From IMG/VR virus record IMGVR_UViG_3300025769_000106, positions 1 to 64,000 of that record: a stretch of DNA of 64,000 nt. One strand, written 5' to 3'. A program made the position numbers and the translations under genes. Shown here one piece after another: positions 1 through 10,900 of the stretch (position 1 is its first letter; every line of letters begins with the position of its first letter). The DNA is from a virus. The notes under the pieces are model-generated. The model did not search any database, was not told where the DNA came from, and saw nothing but the letters and a program-made list of their open reading frames with translations.

Positions 1-114
1 CTTACCGCATTTAGGGCAAATGTGATTGCCCAAAAAATTCTTGACTTGACCTGTTCCTTCACATTTTGAGCAACTATCTCTCTCAATTCCAGGTTTGCAT
101 GAACATTTTGCCAT
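1..114 (-). CDS. Zinc-binding protein, 3' end outside window
   Basis: From the ATG at 114 (sharing bases with the preceding stop region) the frame stays open to the window edge: MAKCSCKPGIERDSC, then SKCEGTGQVKNFLGNHICPKCGK. Six cysteines are arranged as C-x-C, C-x-x-C and C-x-x-C, with C-E-G-T-G resembling DnaJ-type zinc fingers (C-x-x-C-x-G-x-G). The gene is cut by the window; the rest is unseen. Probably a small zinc-ribbon protein. Confidence 0.6.
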   Translation of the reverse strand, partial: MAKCSCKPGIERDSCSKCEGTGQVKNFLGNHICPKCGK

Positions 115-456
115 TCATCTAACCTCCATCAAAATATCAATCCGAACCTCGTTTGTGGTGTTCTTTTGGATCGGAAGAAAAGTTGTTCGGAATGCAGGGG
201 TGTCGAGAGCATTTGTCCCGTGTAAAACGACCTCTTGAAGTGGTTGAGCCGATGTGTGCTGCGAATCAAAAAATGCGTTAATCGATAGTGTACGATCATC
301 GACTCTTTGAATCACCACGTTTTTGCTCAACTGGGTATTTCCTGCCCCGCTGTCTCTGCTTGATGACTTTGATCCAGATGTTCCCAAGGTGCAATTCTTG
401 ATCAGCGTTTGGAGGTGGTCGGTCAAAGCGGCTTTGAGGGGGTCGAGAACTGGCAT
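115..456 (-). CDS. Small tail-region protein (113 aa)
   Basis: Starts MPVLDPLKAALTDHLQTLIKNC, a helical start, then a Ser/Gly-rich linker and a beta region VVIQRVDDRTLSINAFFDSQ followed by TTNEVRIDILMEVR. The stop overlaps the region of the next ATG. It lies just after the giant hub gene; no known family. Confidence 0.65.
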   Translation of the reverse strand: MPVLDPLKAALTDHLQTLIKNCTLGTSGSKSSSRDSGAGNTQLSKNVVIQRVDDRTLSINAFFDSQHTSAQPLQEVVLHGTNALDTPAFRTTFLPIQKNTTNEVRIDILMEVR

Positions 457-457
457 A

Positions 458-3400
458 TCATTTCACCACGTATTGTCGGCTCTTACTTGAACCGAGAGGG
501 ACTCCCCTTTTTGCATTATCTCGAACACCTATGCTCCCAAGGCCATTTTTGTGCTTTGCTCCAATCACAAAACCTGTATTGTTTGTGTTCCTAACCGTTA
601 TGCGGTGAACAGCAATAACTTGAATTGATGTGGAGAGGGAGAGGTTTTCCGCCACCTTTGCATCTCCTGCTGATTCATTCAATCCGCTCATGCTAACCAT
701 GCTCGAACGAACATCGGCAAGAATACCCTCAATGCCTTTCTCGTATTGAGCAACTACAAGATCAGTCTTTCCTGTGGAGTGGGTGTGCTTACATTCAAAC
801 ACAGCAAACTTTCCTACAACTCCGTGAGTTGGAAGGTTGATCGAAATCAAATCTCCTGCTGAAACAGAGGTGGCGTTCATCATTCCCATTATGTTCAACA
901 TTGGTGCGCCATTTTCAACTCTCGACAACAAAGACTTTGCAATTGCTCTTGCTTCCTTTACGGTCTTTAAACCAGGTATCTGTTGACGCAGAGTCTTGAT
1001 CATTCCCTCTTCACCATTTGCTGCCGCCTCTCTTACTCTTTCGCTATCACGGATGCGAATAAACACAATCTCATTTCCTGCAATCACATCGCCTACAATC
1101 ACGATTTCATTTGGCGAATCGAACAATCGACTAACGATGATGTTTTCTGCACCGTTTTCCACACCAAGTCGAATTCCAGTATCGTCAAACACATCTTTTG
1201 AATACACAATCTGTCCTGCTCGATCATTGATTATTTGGCGGTTGTCGATTTGAGACAAATTGCGGATCACGTCCATTGTGTTCAATCCTCTTGTGTCTCT
1301 CGAAACAAAGACATTGCTGTGGTTATTCTTTTCTGTCAAAATTGGATGAGCATCGGTGTATTTTGAGATGTCATTTGATGCCGTTTCCCGATCTGGTTTT
1401 TCCAATCGGATACCTGCAAAATCTCCTCCTGCGTCATTTAACAGGTGCATTGCTGCATCGGTACTTCTCATGCCTATGTTTCCAATTTGGGCAGCACGAA
1501 GGCGTGTTATTTCGATCCCAGAGTCGCTCAAATTCTTGCCAGTCAAATCTTTGAAAACCAACAATCTGTTGCCTAATTCCGTTTCCACATCCGCTACTCT
1601 CCATTTGACATTGTTTCCATCAATGACATAGGATGGGACATGAGCCGAAGAGATTTCAAAACCATCGTTCAAGATCTTTTGAGTACCGTTGCTTGCAAAG
1701 ATAAATCCTCTGTCCTTTCCGTTGGTTATGCTGAATGTTGATTGCTGTGCCATGACAAAATCGGATGGCTCATAATGCAACAAACCTTGGAAGGATAGCG
1801 TTGTTTGCTCAACGGCATTCAAATCTCGATTGTAAAACGGCCAAGAATGTCTTTGGGTCTTTGCCAACACAACTGCATTATCGATGAACGATGGAGAAAC
1901 AACTTGTTTTCGAGTTGGGCTTCTTGCCTCGTAAATTGTGCCAAGGGATGTAAGAGATGAAATGTCAGTAAAGTACCACGTCATGCCTACATAATCCGAT
2001 ACTGTTGTCCCTGTTGAATCCACTAACGATCCTCCAGAGATGGTGATGTCATCCCCGCTCACGCTCGAATATGTCAAAACACCCGTATGATCTAAGGCGA
2101 ATACTTTGCCTCCTCCTGGGGGGAGAACAGATGCATCATCCAAGGAATACACATTTCCTCCTTTGCTGGTCATCACTTTGACTCTTGGATATAACCTGAG
2201 AGAGTCTTGGGATTGAACAATTTCGCCATCCTTTGAATGCCTCGCATGATCTCCCATGATTCCCTTGGTGAGGTCATATTTGGTTTCCGATTGACTGACC
2301 TTGTTGCCCCCTCCCACGTGTGATGCTTGAGAGTATCGAGGCTCAATGGTTGGTTCCATCTTTTGGTCGTCGGAGAACCGATGAGCATCGGACTTTGCAA
2401 ATTGAAGCATATTTGCACTTGGAATCAAATGCCAAACAACATCAAATTCATTGAAATCAGGATATGTGATCTCAAAGGAACCCTCCGCTGAGGTGATCGG
2501 TTCAACCTCGCCCAAAGCACGGGCGTCATTCATTTCAAAAATTCCGTATCGCTTATCTCTGGTAAAAATTTGTGAGCCATAGGTGTTGAATGATCCTGAG
2601 AGAGATGCTCTCGGACCTAAGACAAAACCATCCTGTAAAAGATCGGAGGCAAAGCCGTACAATTTCAATGGCCTCACAGGTCGGACAATGTAATCAACAT
2701 ACTTGCGAACTGGGTTTGAGGCTACAACCTTACCTGTGTTTGAATCGACTTGGGACTTCATCGTTTCCTCTTCACCGCGATGCAAATAGGTTTTGCGGAG
2801 AATATAGACTCCGCCCCAGGCTGGTAAATCCGCTGAACCTCTAACCGCCCACACGTCTAAGGCGTGAGTCTTTTGATCTCCTCGAATCGAATCGCTTGGT
2901 GCAACGATTGCCCCCTTAGAAGCATTTGAATCAGGACTCCAAACAGGTTTTGTTTTGAAATCCTTTGCAACCGTTGCGCTCCCCGATCCATTTACGGTGA
3001 AACCTTCCAACTGCAATTGAGCCTTTGTTTGATGAGATGGCAAAACGGGGAAGTGGTATCCAAGCATCAAATCGGAATGGAGAGAAACAGATCGGGTTCC
3101 TGCAACCGCATACTCAACGTTCTTGTTTTCCAACCGTTCACTTTCCACCTCCATGACCAAACCAAGACGAGGTTCTGTTCTTGATTGAATTTGCCTTATG
3201 TCGGAGATCTCTGAGGTAAGAAGAGGAGTTGTTTCCGTGATAGTCAATGAACTCCCTGCGATCTGGCTCTGCCCCATTGGAGGATAGCCATACTGCGATA
3301 ATGCTTTTGTGATTGGCCTCATGTTGGTGTGGAAGGCATTCCCACGCAGATGATAAAATTGTGCCGTAGTAAAATCGGAGGCTTGAGCAATCATCGCACC

Positions 3401-6400
3401 AGGGGATGCGGTTTGATCGTAGGATGTTGATCCTGTCCATTGTTGAAGATCAATCCACGGATCCGAACCCTTGTTCAACGGTTTGTGGTTAATATCGTAA
3501 TACAAAGCAGGGTGAGGCGAAGCAGTTGAAGCGAATTTTATGTCATACTTTCGAGACAAATACGATTCAACTTCTTGCTGTTCAGCCGTTGTCAATTTTC
3601 GGTCGAATTGAATAATCTCAGCAATCTTTCCAGTTAATTTGAAACTCCCTACGTGAGCAACTCCAACAGGATCAGCAGTAGCCATCCAGTATGGACCCGT
3701 GGTTGTGTTATCCAATTTTCCATTTTGGTATATCTCAAATGTTGAAGTCCCACCTGCGCCATTTCCACCATAAATTTTTCCAGTTATGACGTCTGCAACG
3801 CCTCCTTCTGCCCCATTATTAGCCGAATTGACACCAGTATAGGTGCTATCAGCCCCGCCTTGAAATCTCCAAAGATTGGTCATATCCATTCTCGCCCACA
3901 ATGAATATCCTGATCTTGCCACAGGGCTATTTGAGAATGACTCAATGACTCCTTGTGCAGCATTGTTGTCGGAATCAGGGAAAGCAACCGCAAAAAGAGT
4001 CATTTCTTTTGTATTAAGAGATGCTTGAAAAGAACTCATGTCAAGAAAATCTCCGCCATCACAACTGACAACTGGCATATTGTTCACGGCAGAATTTTGT
4101 TTCACAAATGTCGGTTGAGCCGAAGCCCCTCCTTGGATGAACTCCCACTTGTTAATTGATGAATCTGTCCACTTTGCCACCGAATCTCCGTCTTGAAGAT
4201 CCAATGAATCAGCCTTCAACCATAACACAGCCCCAGATACTGGCAGTTCAGTTGGGCGTGTATCATCCAACTCGTAGTCCCATCCCCCTGATGCCATAAC
4301 GTGTGGAGAAAGCATACCGTTTTCGGTGATGCCAACTCTGTTTCCTATCCCAATCCTCTCTGTTTCGGATAAGATCTCGTTGTTTTGTCGGATGTTCCTT
4401 TCAAACGGTGTAGCCTCGACCGTGAAATCATTTGCTACAAAACCTACTGGGACTGATCTTTCCATGCCCAAAGTAGTGAGGTAATTGCCCCAATCCGTAC
4501 CATCAGTTGACGAGGCTGGACTGGGCAGATCTTGAACAGCATCATGAATCCCACCATCAAATCGACCGCTGTTCAAAACTGCTTGGGCATTCCCTGCATC
4601 GGCCTCAGTAGGATCGCCAGCAAGCATATTCAAAGCATCGGATCCAGTCCTAAAGCCCCAAGACCTTACTGGAAGCCTTCGGCTAATGTCAATCCCAACA
4701 CAAGGTTGGAATGCAAAGTATTGCCTGTTGAAGTCTTCATTGTCGGTGTCTTTGTCGATCCCCATCACGACGCCAATTTCCTTTGTAGGATCTATACCAT
4801 CTCCAATCCCTTCTCCTCTTGAAAATCGATTTCCGTTTGCGTTCTCTTTCATCAAACGTAGTGTGCCGCTGGCTTCTCGAATAGTGGTATGACCCATACG
4901 AACGGCTCCCGCTCCTCGAAGCCCCTCAATGTTGCCATGGCCGCTTGCATTCAAGCCATTGAATCCCCAATTTTGCAACCATTGTGCGATGTAAAGCCTT
5001 TCAAAAGCAGCACTTTTCAATGGTTGAGCCGTGGTGGTTGGATGTGAAGAATTGCGTAAAAATAAACCATTAACGGCAGGGTAATCTCTTGATCGAGGCA
5101 TCCCTGCTTCACGGTATCGGAACATGAGGAAATGCTCCCTGCTGGTTCCAAAGAGAGAAGGATGGCTGTATTCGGCCAGCCAATTGCAAAGGAAAGCGTC
5201 TGGGGTTGCTCCGCTGAAAGTATCTGCTGCTTTGATCAAACCATGATCTGCATCTGTGGGCTTCCTAAACGATGTGCTTGGAATGGAATTGCTCAAACTC
5301 ACTTGGGCAGCATTCATGTTCAGCAATTCTGGATCGTGGGCAAACAAAGGAGGTACAGTCGCCAACTCTGTTGCAACACGTGGTCGAATCACACCCTCTG
5401 CAAATCCTCGAACAAACCAATTTCCTGTGCCATCTGCACTTAACTTGCGAATCGGCTCCAAACGACCACCCATGCCCAAATACTGGTTCACCATGAATCC
5501 ATTGATCATGAACTCGTTAGCAGTACCAAAGCGGTTATTTTTGGTCAACGTGCCTCCTTGGACTGTCAATCTCGTTGCTGCCTTCGACCCTGAAAGCGTT
5601 GCAGATCCAAGTGCAAACTCAACAGATTGGCTTATGCCTTCTGCCTTAGTGTGTTCCTGACCTGGAGCGAACAAATAATCCAAAAAGTTGCGATGATTGA
5701 CAGAAGTGTAGGATCCATCAATATCGGGAAGCCTTGCTCCTTTCAATTCACTCAATGGCAAGCCATCTCCTGCGAATGATCCTGTTGCATAATTGGAACT
5801 TGCTTTTGCTTCGAGAGTATCCAATTCAAACACAGTTGCAGAATTTGTCGTGTCTCCACTTCCAAAGCCGTGGTGTTTGTATTCGGTTTCTGCTTCAAAC
5901 ATCAAGGAATATGCAGAGCCATGAGATCGATGCAATTGTCGCCTCATACTCATAGGCGTCCCTCTGTGTAAAGTCGGTGTGATGAAAGAATGACCATATC
6001 TCGCAAAGCGAATGCGATGGTGAGGGATCAAATTGCCTGTTTCAACACCATTGTTTGTTTGTTTCAATACGCTTCCTCTTTCAGCGTGATCGGATATGCG
6101 GTGAGATGCAAACAATCGTGTTTGACCGCTACTTGAGTTGCCATTGGGCTTACGGAGATTTAATCCATGGTACTGTTCCATTTTATCGTGAAGTATTCGT
6201 TGGCAATGGAAGATCAACATACGATCATGAGTATCAAATTGAGACGTTTCATTATCCTCTTCTGCGACCCCTGCCTTTCTTGGATTTGGAGCAGATAACC
6301 CTCCCAACCCCCAAGTCTTGTTCGACCATGCTTGCACTCGATCATGGCCTGAACGAACAAAGATCCCGCCAGGTATGTCTTCTTGTTTTGGCAATTGGAT

Positions 6401-7990
6401 TTTGAGATTTGGAGTTAATGTCCCTCCAGGCGACGAGGGTCCGACTTCAACGACACCAGTCTCAGGGTTTTCTCTTTCGTTTGAATATGTGAAATCACGA
6501 ATCACAGTACCCCACGGAGATTTACCTTTCAACACCAATGAATTTCCTTGATCGTCGAGAACCTCAATATCATCAAAGACTCGTTCTTCATTGCTGATCT
6601 GCAAACCGCTAACCCGATCTGGATTTATGGTTCCTGTCATCCTAAATGGGCGAGCATAAGCCTCTTGATTTGAATCCTTTATGCCGTGCGACACATGGAT
6701 ATTTGCCATTGTGAAATTCGACAAATACGGTTCAACCCCATCATTGTAAATTGATGCAGCCACAGAAGTTGATGAAAATGTGCCATTGTACCCGTTCTCA
6801 AGAGATATTTTGTGATCCGTGGCTGCAACTGGCAATTCCACACCAGATTCCAACTTTTCAATCTGCAACTTGTTTGCGGAGATGTCGGAGACTACATCGG
6901 GGTGCAATGAAGTAATTCCTTCAATGTGAGGTGAAGTGATATGATAATCAGGAGGGGGGATCGAAGGCATATTGCATGAATTTAATCCCTCGATGCTGAA
7001 TCGATTGTATCCTCTTCCATATTGTGGCCCAACCGCCGTAAAAGACGTCGTTTCTCGACCGTTTTGGCTAACATGGTTTGGTGAAGGCAATCCCATGTTG
7101 CCTCCGTCCATTGGTTTTGCAATCAATTTGTGCAAACCAATTGTTCCAACGCCTTGGACTACGGGGCCTAAATTTGCTTCTGCCCAATAATAATGTGATT
7201 GATGTGGACTGATTTTTTGCCATCCTAAGACAACGGTGTGGACTGGATCATCTGCTGTTTCCAAAGTAATGTCGGAACTTCCAACCAAGGCATCTCCTGC
7301 TGTTGGACTTGCGGTAAAGGCATAACCTGTTGATGCCATGCTGACATAAGCAAAATTCCCGCTACGATACAGAAACACAGGCTCACTTGCAAGCGAATAT
7401 GTCCCTGCGTTCAATTTTTTAACCCCGCCTCCCGCTCCAATCCCAACCTTCAATTGGAATTTACCAATCATTTCAGTTGGCACAGCAGTTCCACTCAATG
7501 TCTTGATCTTAGCGACCACAATCGAACCACTCGTATATGTCAAGGATTCAATCTTGTATTTTTTGTCCATTGATTGACGGACATACTTTGCTCGAAGGTA
7601 CGAGGTTTTGTCTCTTTCTCCGACCATTTTGATTCTTCGAGAATTGATCTTAGCAGCAATAAAACGTGTTGCTTCCTCAGTTCCCAAATCATAGGTATGA
7701 TCTGCACTTCCATGGTCTGCCGCTTGTTGCTTGAGATCGATTGCAATGACATTCTTTGCTTCGGCTATTGCAGCAGTTGCCAAGGGCGTTCGTATCAAAA
7801 CGGTGATTCCCTGTCGCCAATCAGTTGAGTTGACCCCCATTTCCCAATCCTCTATGTCATCATGTGAGTATTCGGTATCGGGATAAGTGATGTGCATAGC
7901 CATGATTCCAGACTTTGGCATTCCATCGGCGGTTTTACCCATCAGCCTATACTTGGCAGGGTAAAATGCACGGGGGAATACTTCTGCCAT
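458..7990 (-). CDS. Giant tail hub/adhesin protein (2510 aa)
   Basis: The longest gene of the window, after GGTGATG. The body is repetitive in composition (Asp, Asn, Gly, Ser) but not in sequence. A LamG-like domain at about 1250-1485 starts VLWLKADSLDLQDG and ends IIQFDRKLTTAEQQEVESYLSR, close to the ending of the 781-aa protein. The C-terminal 230 residues (about 2280-2420) look like a tail hub or endopeptidase-tail-type fold: ARAIAKSLLSRVENGAPMLNIMG, then DLISINLPTHGVVGKFAVFECKH. Likely central baseplate/fibre component that reaches the host. No peptidase catalytic residues identified. Confidence 0.75.
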   Translation of the reverse strand: MAEVFPRAFYPAKYRLMGKTADGMPKSGIMAMHITYPDTEYSHDDIEDWEMGVNSTDWRQGITVLIRTPLATAAIAEAKNVIAIDLKQQAADHGSADHTYDLGTEEATRFIAAKINSRRIKMVGERDKTSYLRAKYVRQSMDKKYKIESLTYTSGSIVVAKIKTLSGTAVPTEMIGKFQLKVGIGAGGGVKKLNAGTYSLASEPVFLYRSGNFAYVSMASTGYAFTASPTAGDALVGSSDITLETADDPVHTVVLGWQKISPHQSHYYWAEANLGPVVQGVGTIGLHKLIAKPMDGGNMGLPSPNHVSQNGRETTSFTAVGPQYGRGYNRFSIEGLNSCNMPSIPPPDYHITSPHIEGITSLHPDVVSDISANKLQIEKLESGVELPVAATDHKISLENGYNGTFSSTSVAASIYNDGVEPYLSNFTMANIHVSHGIKDSNQEAYARPFRMTGTINPDRVSGLQISNEERVFDDIEVLDDQGNSLVLKGKSPWGTVIRDFTYSNERENPETGVVEVGPSSPGGTLTPNLKIQLPKQEDIPGGIFVRSGHDRVQAWSNKTWGLGGLSAPNPRKAGVAEEDNETSQFDTHDRMLIFHCQRILHDKMEQYHGLNLRKPNGNSSSGQTRLFASHRISDHAERGSVLKQTNNGVETGNLIPHHRIRFARYGHSFITPTLHRGTPMSMRRQLHRSHGSAYSLMFEAETEYKHHGFGSGDTTNSATVFELDTLEAKASSNYATGSFAGDGLPLSELKGARLPDIDGSYTSVNHRNFLDYLFAPGQEHTKAEGISQSVEFALGSATLSGSKAATRLTVQGGTLTKNNRFGTANEFMINGFMVNQYLGMGGRLEPIRKLSADGTGNWFVRGFAEGVIRPRVATELATVPPLFAHDPELLNMNAAQVSLSNSIPSTSFRKPTDADHGLIKAADTFSGATPDAFLCNWLAEYSHPSLFGTSREHFLMFRYREAGMPRSRDYPAVNGLFLRNSSHPTTTAQPLKSAAFERLYIAQWLQNWGFNGLNASGHGNIEGLRGAGAVRMGHTTIREASGTLRLMKENANGNRFSRGEGIGDGIDPTKEIGVVMGIDKDTDNEDFNRQYFAFQPCVGIDISRRLPVRSWGFRTGSDALNMLAGDPTEADAGNAQAVLNSGRFDGGIHDAVQDLPSPASSTDGTDWGNYLTTLGMERSVPVGFVANDFTVEATPFERNIRQNNEILSETERIGIGNRVGITENGMLSPHVMASGGWDYELDDTRPTELPVSGAVLWLKADSLDLQDGDSVAKWTDSSINKWEFIQGGASAQPTFVKQNSAVNNMPVVSCDGGDFLDMSSFQASLNTKEMTLFAVAFPDSDNNAAQGVIESFSNSPVARSGYSLWARMDMTNLWRFQGGADSTYTGVNSANNGAEGGVADVITGKIYGGNGAGGTSTFEIYQNGKLDNTTTGPYWMATADPVGVAHVGSFKLTGKIAEIIQFDRKLTTAEQQEVESYLSRKYDIKFASTASPHPALYYDINHKPLNKGSDPWIDLQQWTGSTSYDQTASPGAMIAQASDFTTAQFYHLRGNAFHTNMRPITKALSQYGYPPMGQSQIAGSSLTITETTPLLTSEISDIRQIQSRTEPRLGLVMEVESERLENKNVEYAVAGTRSVSLHSDLMLGYHFPVLPSHQTKAQLQLEGFTVNGSGSATVAKDFKTKPVWSPDSNASKGAIVAPSDSIRGDQKTHALDVWAVRGSADLPAWGGVYILRKTYLHRGEEETMKSQVDSNTGKVVASNPVRKYVDYIVRPVRPLKLYGFASDLLQDGFVLGPRASLSGSFNTYGSQIFTRDKRYGIFEMNDARALGEVEPITSAEGSFEITYPDFNEFDVVWHLIPSANMLQFAKSDAHRFSDDQKMEPTIEPRYSQASHVGGGNKVSQSETKYDLTKGIMGDHARHSKDGEIVQSQDSLRLYPRVKVMTSKGGNVYSLDDASVLPPGGGKVFALDHTGVLTYSSVSGDDITISGGSLVDSTGTTVSDYVGMTWYFTDISSLTSLGTIYEARSPTRKQVVSPSFIDNAVVLAKTQRHSWPFYNRDLNAVEQTTLSFQGLLHYEPSDFVMAQQSTFSITNGKDRGFIFASNGTQKILNDGFEISSAHVPSYVIDGNNVKWRVADVETELGNRLLVFKDLTGKNLSDSGIEITRLRAAQIGNIGMRSTDAAMHLLNDAGGDFAGIRLEKPDRETASNDISKYTDAHPILTEKNNHSNVFVSRDTRGLNTMDVIRNLSQIDNRQIINDRAGQIVYSKDVFDDTGIRLGVENGAENIIVSRLFDSPNEIVIVGDVIAGNEIVFIRIRDSERVREAAANGEEGMIKTLRQQIPGLKTVKEARAIAKSLLSRVENGAPMLNIMGMMNATSVSAGDLISINLPTHGVVGKFAVFECKHTHSTGKTDLVVAQYEKGIEGILADVRSSMVSMSGLNESAGDAKVAENLSLSTSIQVIAVHRITVRNTNNTGFVIGAKHKNGLGSIGVRDNAKRGVPLGSSKSRQYVVK

Positions 7991-7995
7991 TTACA

Positions 7996-10900
7996 TCACC
8001 AAATGGATCGGCCAGCCCACAGGGTACTCGCCTCAGTAAATGTGATCCCCCGCTTCCATAAAGCGACTTCGGACAAAAAGCCAGCAAAATGGATTGGCCC
8101 TGCTGAATTCGTACCAGTCGCACCCGCCGCATCAACGGTTCCATATGTGCTTGCTCCTGAGAGCATACCGCTGAAATATCCCGTAAATGGAGGGCATGGG
8201 TGTCCTCCCTGTGTTGTCTCTGGACCTAAGAAGTTGACATGAGGCGCACCGATCAAAGCGCATCCGATTGTAGCCATATCCAAGTCTCGAATCGTTTGCA
8301 ACGCAGCAGGTACATCAGGATGATCGGCAACACCGCCCCCATAGCCATTCGATTGTGTATCGAATGTGTTTCTTTTGTTCGGACCAGTTGCTGCAACGCC
8401 ATAATTTTGATCTGCAACATTTGCAATGAACTGAGTCAAATCGTGAATGCCTGGAGCCATCGCACCACCAGGATCTGCGGGGTTTGTAATTCCGACCGTA
8501 TTCCCAATGTAGCAGTAGGTTTCCCCACCTGCGTGGATCCCCATCATCACAAATGTCCATCCATTTGTTTTGACTTTGATTCCTGCGCTTGGCATGGACT
8601 GTGGAACCAATACTTTTGCATCGACTGGAAGTCCAAAGCCAAGTCCTGTTCCTCTTGAAAGTGCAACTGTAATTTCTTGATCTGCACCTACTGGGGGTTG
8701 ACCAGCAACGTGCAGCCCCCATGGATAGCCCTGAGTTGTTCCAGCATTGAAAATCCCATGCAATATCGGTCCCGTGAAATGGGTTAAATCCGTTCCTGGT
8801 TTCATCACCGCAGAAATACCCCACCCCGTTGTCCCTGAAGATCGAGGATCAAACGATTTGACTTCTCCGTGTTCCGCTTCTATCGTACCCCCGTTGTTAT
8901 TGAAAAGAGCCACAACATCTTCATGCCACCATGACTTTGCGGCGAGTGTTAATGATGATCCTGTAATCTCAATGTTATCGGTTATTGATGCGGTTGATGC
9001 GCTAAATCCAGTTGTTGTGAGGCGAACCTTTCGATTGTAAAGGTCTTCTCGCCATTGTGTGTTGTCTTGAGTAAATGCTCCTGCACCAAAAGCCTCACCA
9101 GGTACTGCGTGGTCAACACATCGCACATACATCCTACATATCCCATTGGGGGAACCATTTGCATCCAATTCATCTCGATGATGGAACCCACGGAATGTGT
9201 TATCGTTTATTGTGTCTTCATTGCGAAGATCGGTAAAATCAAGGACGGCTGATGCGCCTTGGAAATCACCAACGTTTTGAAAACCGCTGAAACCAGTTGG
9301 ACCTATTGCCAAATGATGATCATAATCCAATGAATAATCCCGATCTGTGCCATCGCTAATGTCAAAGACAACGCCAGTATGCCCTCCTCCGAAGAAAATT
9401 ATGCCGTCCTTGTCCATCAAAGGATTCAAAAATTCAACTTCAAGACCAATGATCTCGGCTCCTGCATTGTCAAAGAGGGCATCATAGAACTTCTTTGCGT
9501 CTTCGTATGGCCTAACGTTTTCGAGCGACACAATTGTCATCTCCGATATGATCGGCCCAACAGAGCCAACAGTTGCTAATTTCCCATTCATTCGTATGAT
9601 GATTGGCGTATCTGAATTCGTTTGGCTTGCGAGTATGTTGGATCGAGCCATGTAATCGATAACTCCAATGTCAACATTGATCTTTGAAATGACATTGGTT
9701 GAATAACTCCCGTATGCATTTCCAGTTGCCCCTAAATTGGTTGTTTGCGCTTTATAGCGTTGGCCGACGCCATCGTATGATCTCACATCATCAACATTGC
9801 TGTAAAGAATTGACCCCCATTGAATGGTCCGACCATGAGGTGCGCCTGTAAATGTGGTGATTGGGACATATGTTTCTCCATCCGATCCAATCGGCATGGG
9901 GGCAGCAAACGAATTTGCCCCATATGTTCGACTATTTTGTGCCAAGAGGCCACCAAAACCAAATGCTTGAATTGGCCTGTAAGGGTACGAACTTCTGTTC
10001 TCAAACCATACTGCAAAGTTGCGGCCAGCAGCACCAGGTACGGTGCTATGGATCACGATGGACAATCCTTTCTCTCCGTCCTTAGATTCCACTTCACTTC
10101 CCAAGAAGGCACGAACATATCCATAATGAGATCCTGAATTGAAAATGCTTTGAAGGAACGTTTCATATGCGCTTTTTCCGATACTGTTCTTTGCTTTAGG
10201 ATGACCGCTCATGTTTATTGTGCGAATCACCTCATCAACACAATCTTTGAAACCTTGCGATTTGAGGGCAATGTCTCGAAATCGAATCTGTTGAGGCATC
10301 ACATAATCTAAGGCCGATCCATCCGAATGTTTTCCTTTCAACCCTGCAAAATAGGGGATGCATTCAATTGGAAGCCTTGCATAAACATCGTTCTTCCCTC
10401 CAAATTCATTGTAAATGTCAAATTCAAGACCAGACATACTGACTCGATCATTGAAGATCAAAACCAACTCCCGAGCGAGCGGAGACTGATGTGAATTTGG
10501 GTAATGCATGATATTAACTGGATTGCCTCCTAAACACGCACGAACAGCATCTCGAATGCCCTCTGTTGTAGGAACTGCTGCATTGTAATTTGGAGCATTG
10601 GCGTGGAGATTTGAATTTGCTATAATCCCGCCCATCATCACAACTGCTCCAACAAAAATATGAGCATCGGCTCTTGTTGACGCAGTTGTATCAAAGGTAC
10701 GCACAGGAGAATCCCCTCCAGCGGTCCTCACGTAAGCCAAATTTGGGTAAATTCGATTTGTGCCTGTGTCGATCTTGTGTATTCTCATCATGTAGTGCGA
10801 CACGTGTTCTTGCCCCGCATCCTCAGTAATGATGCCTTCACCAATGGTGATAAAACATGGTTGATCCAAAACGCCAGATCCGCCAATGCTTAAACCTGCT

